Source: CAZODA01 sp964578485 (GTDB lineage Bacteria; Bacteroidota; Bacteroidia; Bacteroidales; Marinilabiliaceae). From it: a stretch of 17,044 nucleotides of DNA. The notes under the pieces were generated by a model that was not told the origin of the DNA, did no database searches, and saw nothing but the letters and a program-made list of their open reading frames with translations. The stretch spans positions 1 through 17,044 of the forward strand of contig CAZODA010000058.1 in the NCBI GenBank assembly GCA_964578485.1, in the 5' to 3' direction. The position numbers and the translations under genes are program-made. Shown piece after piece: positions 15,523 to 17,044 of this stretch (its first letter is position 1; each line of letters begins with the position of its first letter).

Positions 15523-16311
15523 ATGAATAAAACAACATTCAAGCTCTTAGTGATTTTCGTTATTTTTTTCATGGTTTTTATATCAGCCTTTTGTGGTGAT
15601 GAACATAGTAATGCAAGCAAAAATCCTTATCCTTTCGTTGTGTCTATTTTAAATAGAAACAACATGAATAATTTGAAATACGGCACCGGAATTATTGTTA
15701 AGCATCAAGATCTAATATATTTAACAACCGCCGCTCATGTAGCTAAATATATGAAAGAAGAATCGGTTATTTGCATCTGCGATTCAGATTTGAGTAACAA
15801 AACAATTGACCTTGTTGAGCTAGTAAGTAGTAATTTTTAAAACTGGCAGTATCACGAAGTTGCTGATATGGCAATATTAGAAATACCAAAACTAAGGAAA
15901 TGTTTTGAAATATATTCCAAATATGCTGTTTCTTCAGAAAAGTTTATTGTAAATAAGACCAAGATCAACATTGGAGATTCTTTTTTGCATGTAAGTTATC
16001 CTTTAATAGAATACATAGATTTCGGATATACTACGACTTTCTCACCATATGTTTTTAGGACTTATTCGATAAACCTCATAACAAAAATGCCTCGTATTGA
16101 TAATAGGGAAATTTTTAATGATCTAATTAGAGTAAATCCATGCTCATATCAAGGTTCAAGTGGAGGACCTTTAATATCCATAGAATGTAATTCTGATGAT
16201 TTTAATATCATTGGTATCTCTCATGGTTCTACAAGGGATCCTCAATTTAATCAAGAAGTAATGAGTGTATTTACCCCTATGTATTATTTTTTTGATATTA
16301 TAAATTATTAG
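15523..16311 (+). pseudogene. Trypsin-like serine protease interrupted by an in-frame TAA
   Basis: One reading frame encodes a whole chymotrypsin/trypsin-fold protease apart from a TAA at codon 106 (15838-15840). An N-terminal hydrophobic segment (6-22) acts as signal peptide or anchor. The catalytic triad is His72 (LTTAAHV), Asp115 (ADMAILE, after the stop) and Ser213 (GSSGGP). The flanking codons (SSNF, stop, NWQYHEVAD) fit the family without a gap, so a single substitution (for example from CAA, AAA or GAA) is the simplest explanation. The total is about 262 codons. If TAA is read as stop, a 105-aa inactive fragment is made. The second half has no start of its own except Met116, which would lack His72. 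It follows the propeller gene by two bases, so a partnership with that locus is likely. The substrate is unknown. Confidence 0.8.
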
Positions 16312-16381
16312 CCGTGTAAAATTTAGTCAATAGTAAACGATAATAATTAGCAGTTAATATTTTGTTTTTTGATTTAACAAC

Positions 16382-16417
16382 TATCCCCTGCATTCCATTT
16401 GTGATTTACAGGGGATA
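16382..16417 (+). promoter_or_regulatory. Hairpin upstream of the second propeller gene
   Basis: TATCCCCTG and CAGGGGATA form a perfect 9-bp stem around an 18-base loop. It starts 50 bases before the ATG of the broken propeller gene. A comparable hairpin (14198-14234) precedes the first propeller gene, and both left arms end in CTGCA. Confidence 0.5.
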
Positions 16418-16431
16418 AAATTGAAAGAATT

Positions 16432-16856
16432 ATGTATAAGATATTAAGCATTTTTATCATCTTCGCTCTTCATGGGTGCAATGTAGGAAGCAATAAACAT
16501 ATGGTTACTCTTCCTTCTCATGGTAAAGTAAAAAATATGAAAAGAGATGATTCCCGGGTACCGATTCTGTTGTTTCCCGATAAAGCGGAATCCTATCAAG
16601 AAACATCATATAAATACCGAATTATGCACTTAATGGTAATCTACATAGTAGTGTAATAATGAATCAGGGGAAAAGACCTGACAGTGAAATGCTAATTTTT
16701 GATTGGGAAGGACAAGCTGTAAAAAAAATATTGTTTGACAGACGAATTTCAAGTTTTGCATTTGATACGCTGCAGAAAAAGATGTATGGATTTGATGCCA
16801 ATGAAGAAAATTATAATATTATTGAATTTGATTTATCAAAATTAGAGTTTTTTTAA
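16432..16856 (+). pseudogene. Collapsed 6-bladed propeller lipoprotein (BF3164-like)
   Basis: The 5' part (16432-16656) starts with a lipoprotein signal peptide (lipobox ALHGC, Cys16), then a polar region including VPILLFPDKAESYQ, and soon goes out of frame. The 3' part continues in a different frame from about 16614 with IPNYALNGNLHSSVIMNQGK, then LIFDWEGQAVKKILF and MYGFDANEENYNIIEFDL, the typical end of BF3164-like propellers. A normal member has about 350-400 aa. Here only about 50 N-terminal and 80 C-terminal residues remain, so an internal deletion and a frame change have occurred near 16600-16613. The final TTTTTTTAA overlaps the left end of a dispersed repeat (16847-16945). The remnant shows that the locus once carried a second propeller lipoprotein. 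Confidence 0.6.
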
Positions 16857-16945
16857 TGATATTTATACTCCCATATGATTGCGGGAACCTGTACCGTTGT
16901 TACCTGTCCCGACTTGGCGGGAAACGGGATTTCGCTTCGCTCAAC
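16847..16945 (+). repeat. Dispersed repeat, copy D, with shared left flank
   Basis: GTTTTTTTAATGATATTTAT followed by ACTCCC (16847-16872) matches the left flank of copy C. The core TCCCG...GGGATTTCGCTTCGCTCAA is at 16907-16945 and has inverted CCCG/CGGG arms. Together these give a roughly 99-base element here against 54 bases in copy C; the spacer differs in length. Confidence 0.6.
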
Positions 16946-16967
16946 TTACAGGCAAGACAATATACCA

Positions 16968-17044
16968 ATGTTCAAAAGGAATAAAATGCTGGTAGAAAAC
17001 TTGATGAATTATTATAGAAAAACCCTGACATTTAGACAAATAAC
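16968..17044 (+). CDS. Possible partial ORF at the window edge
   Basis: From ATG at 16968 (or 16986) the frame stays open to the end and reads MFKRNKMLVENLMNYYRK. It is too short to identify. It may be the start of a gene or chance. Confidence 0.15.
   Translation, partial: MFKRNKMLVENLMNYYRKTLTFRQI

Overview
The window looks like a low-GC Bacteroidota chromosome (Bacteroidales or Marinilabiliales type). The evidence is DUF1573 and OmpA-like outer-membrane genes, an NVEALA-family peptide gene beside a 6-bladed beta-propeller lipoprotein, absence of Shine-Dalgarno boxes, and several exact matches to the Bacteroidota promoter -7 element TAnnTTTG. No tRNA, rRNA, CRISPR array or complete insertion sequence was recognised.

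Layout. (1) 1-1944 is accessory sequence: a dispersed repeat, a 3' gene remnant, a small conserved gene paired with a frameshifted DUF2335 membrane protein gene, a 5'-truncated ORF and a patch of short palindromic and tandem repeats. (2) 1945-11917 is an intact core block, all on the minus strand. In transcription order it holds lemA, an M48 metalloprotease, valS, dsbD, two tandem OmpA-like barrel genes and a DUF1573 protein. The best promoter (upstream of dsbD) and a long hairpin behind valS show that this is several transcription units, not one operon. (3) 11918-13194 is repeat-rich DNA with a gene remnant and a broken two-blade PQQ-type lipoprotein gene. (4) 13195-17044 is a plus-strand accessory locus: an unexplained leader or small ORF, an NVEALA-family precursor, a 6-bladed beta-propeller lipoprotein, a trypsin-like protease interrupted by one in-frame TAA, and a collapsed second propeller lipoprotein.

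The core genes serve ordinary functions: valyl-tRNA charging, delivery of reductant to the periplasm, membrane protein quality control and cell-envelope structure. The most unusual part is the NVEALA / propeller / protease locus. The order suggests a secreted small precursor, a surface lipoprotein partner and a processing protease, but half of the locus is decayed. The accessory flanks carry several disrupted genes (frameshift, nonsense codons, internal deletion) and four copies of a GGGATTTCGCTNCGCTCAA repeat. No disruption was found in the core block.
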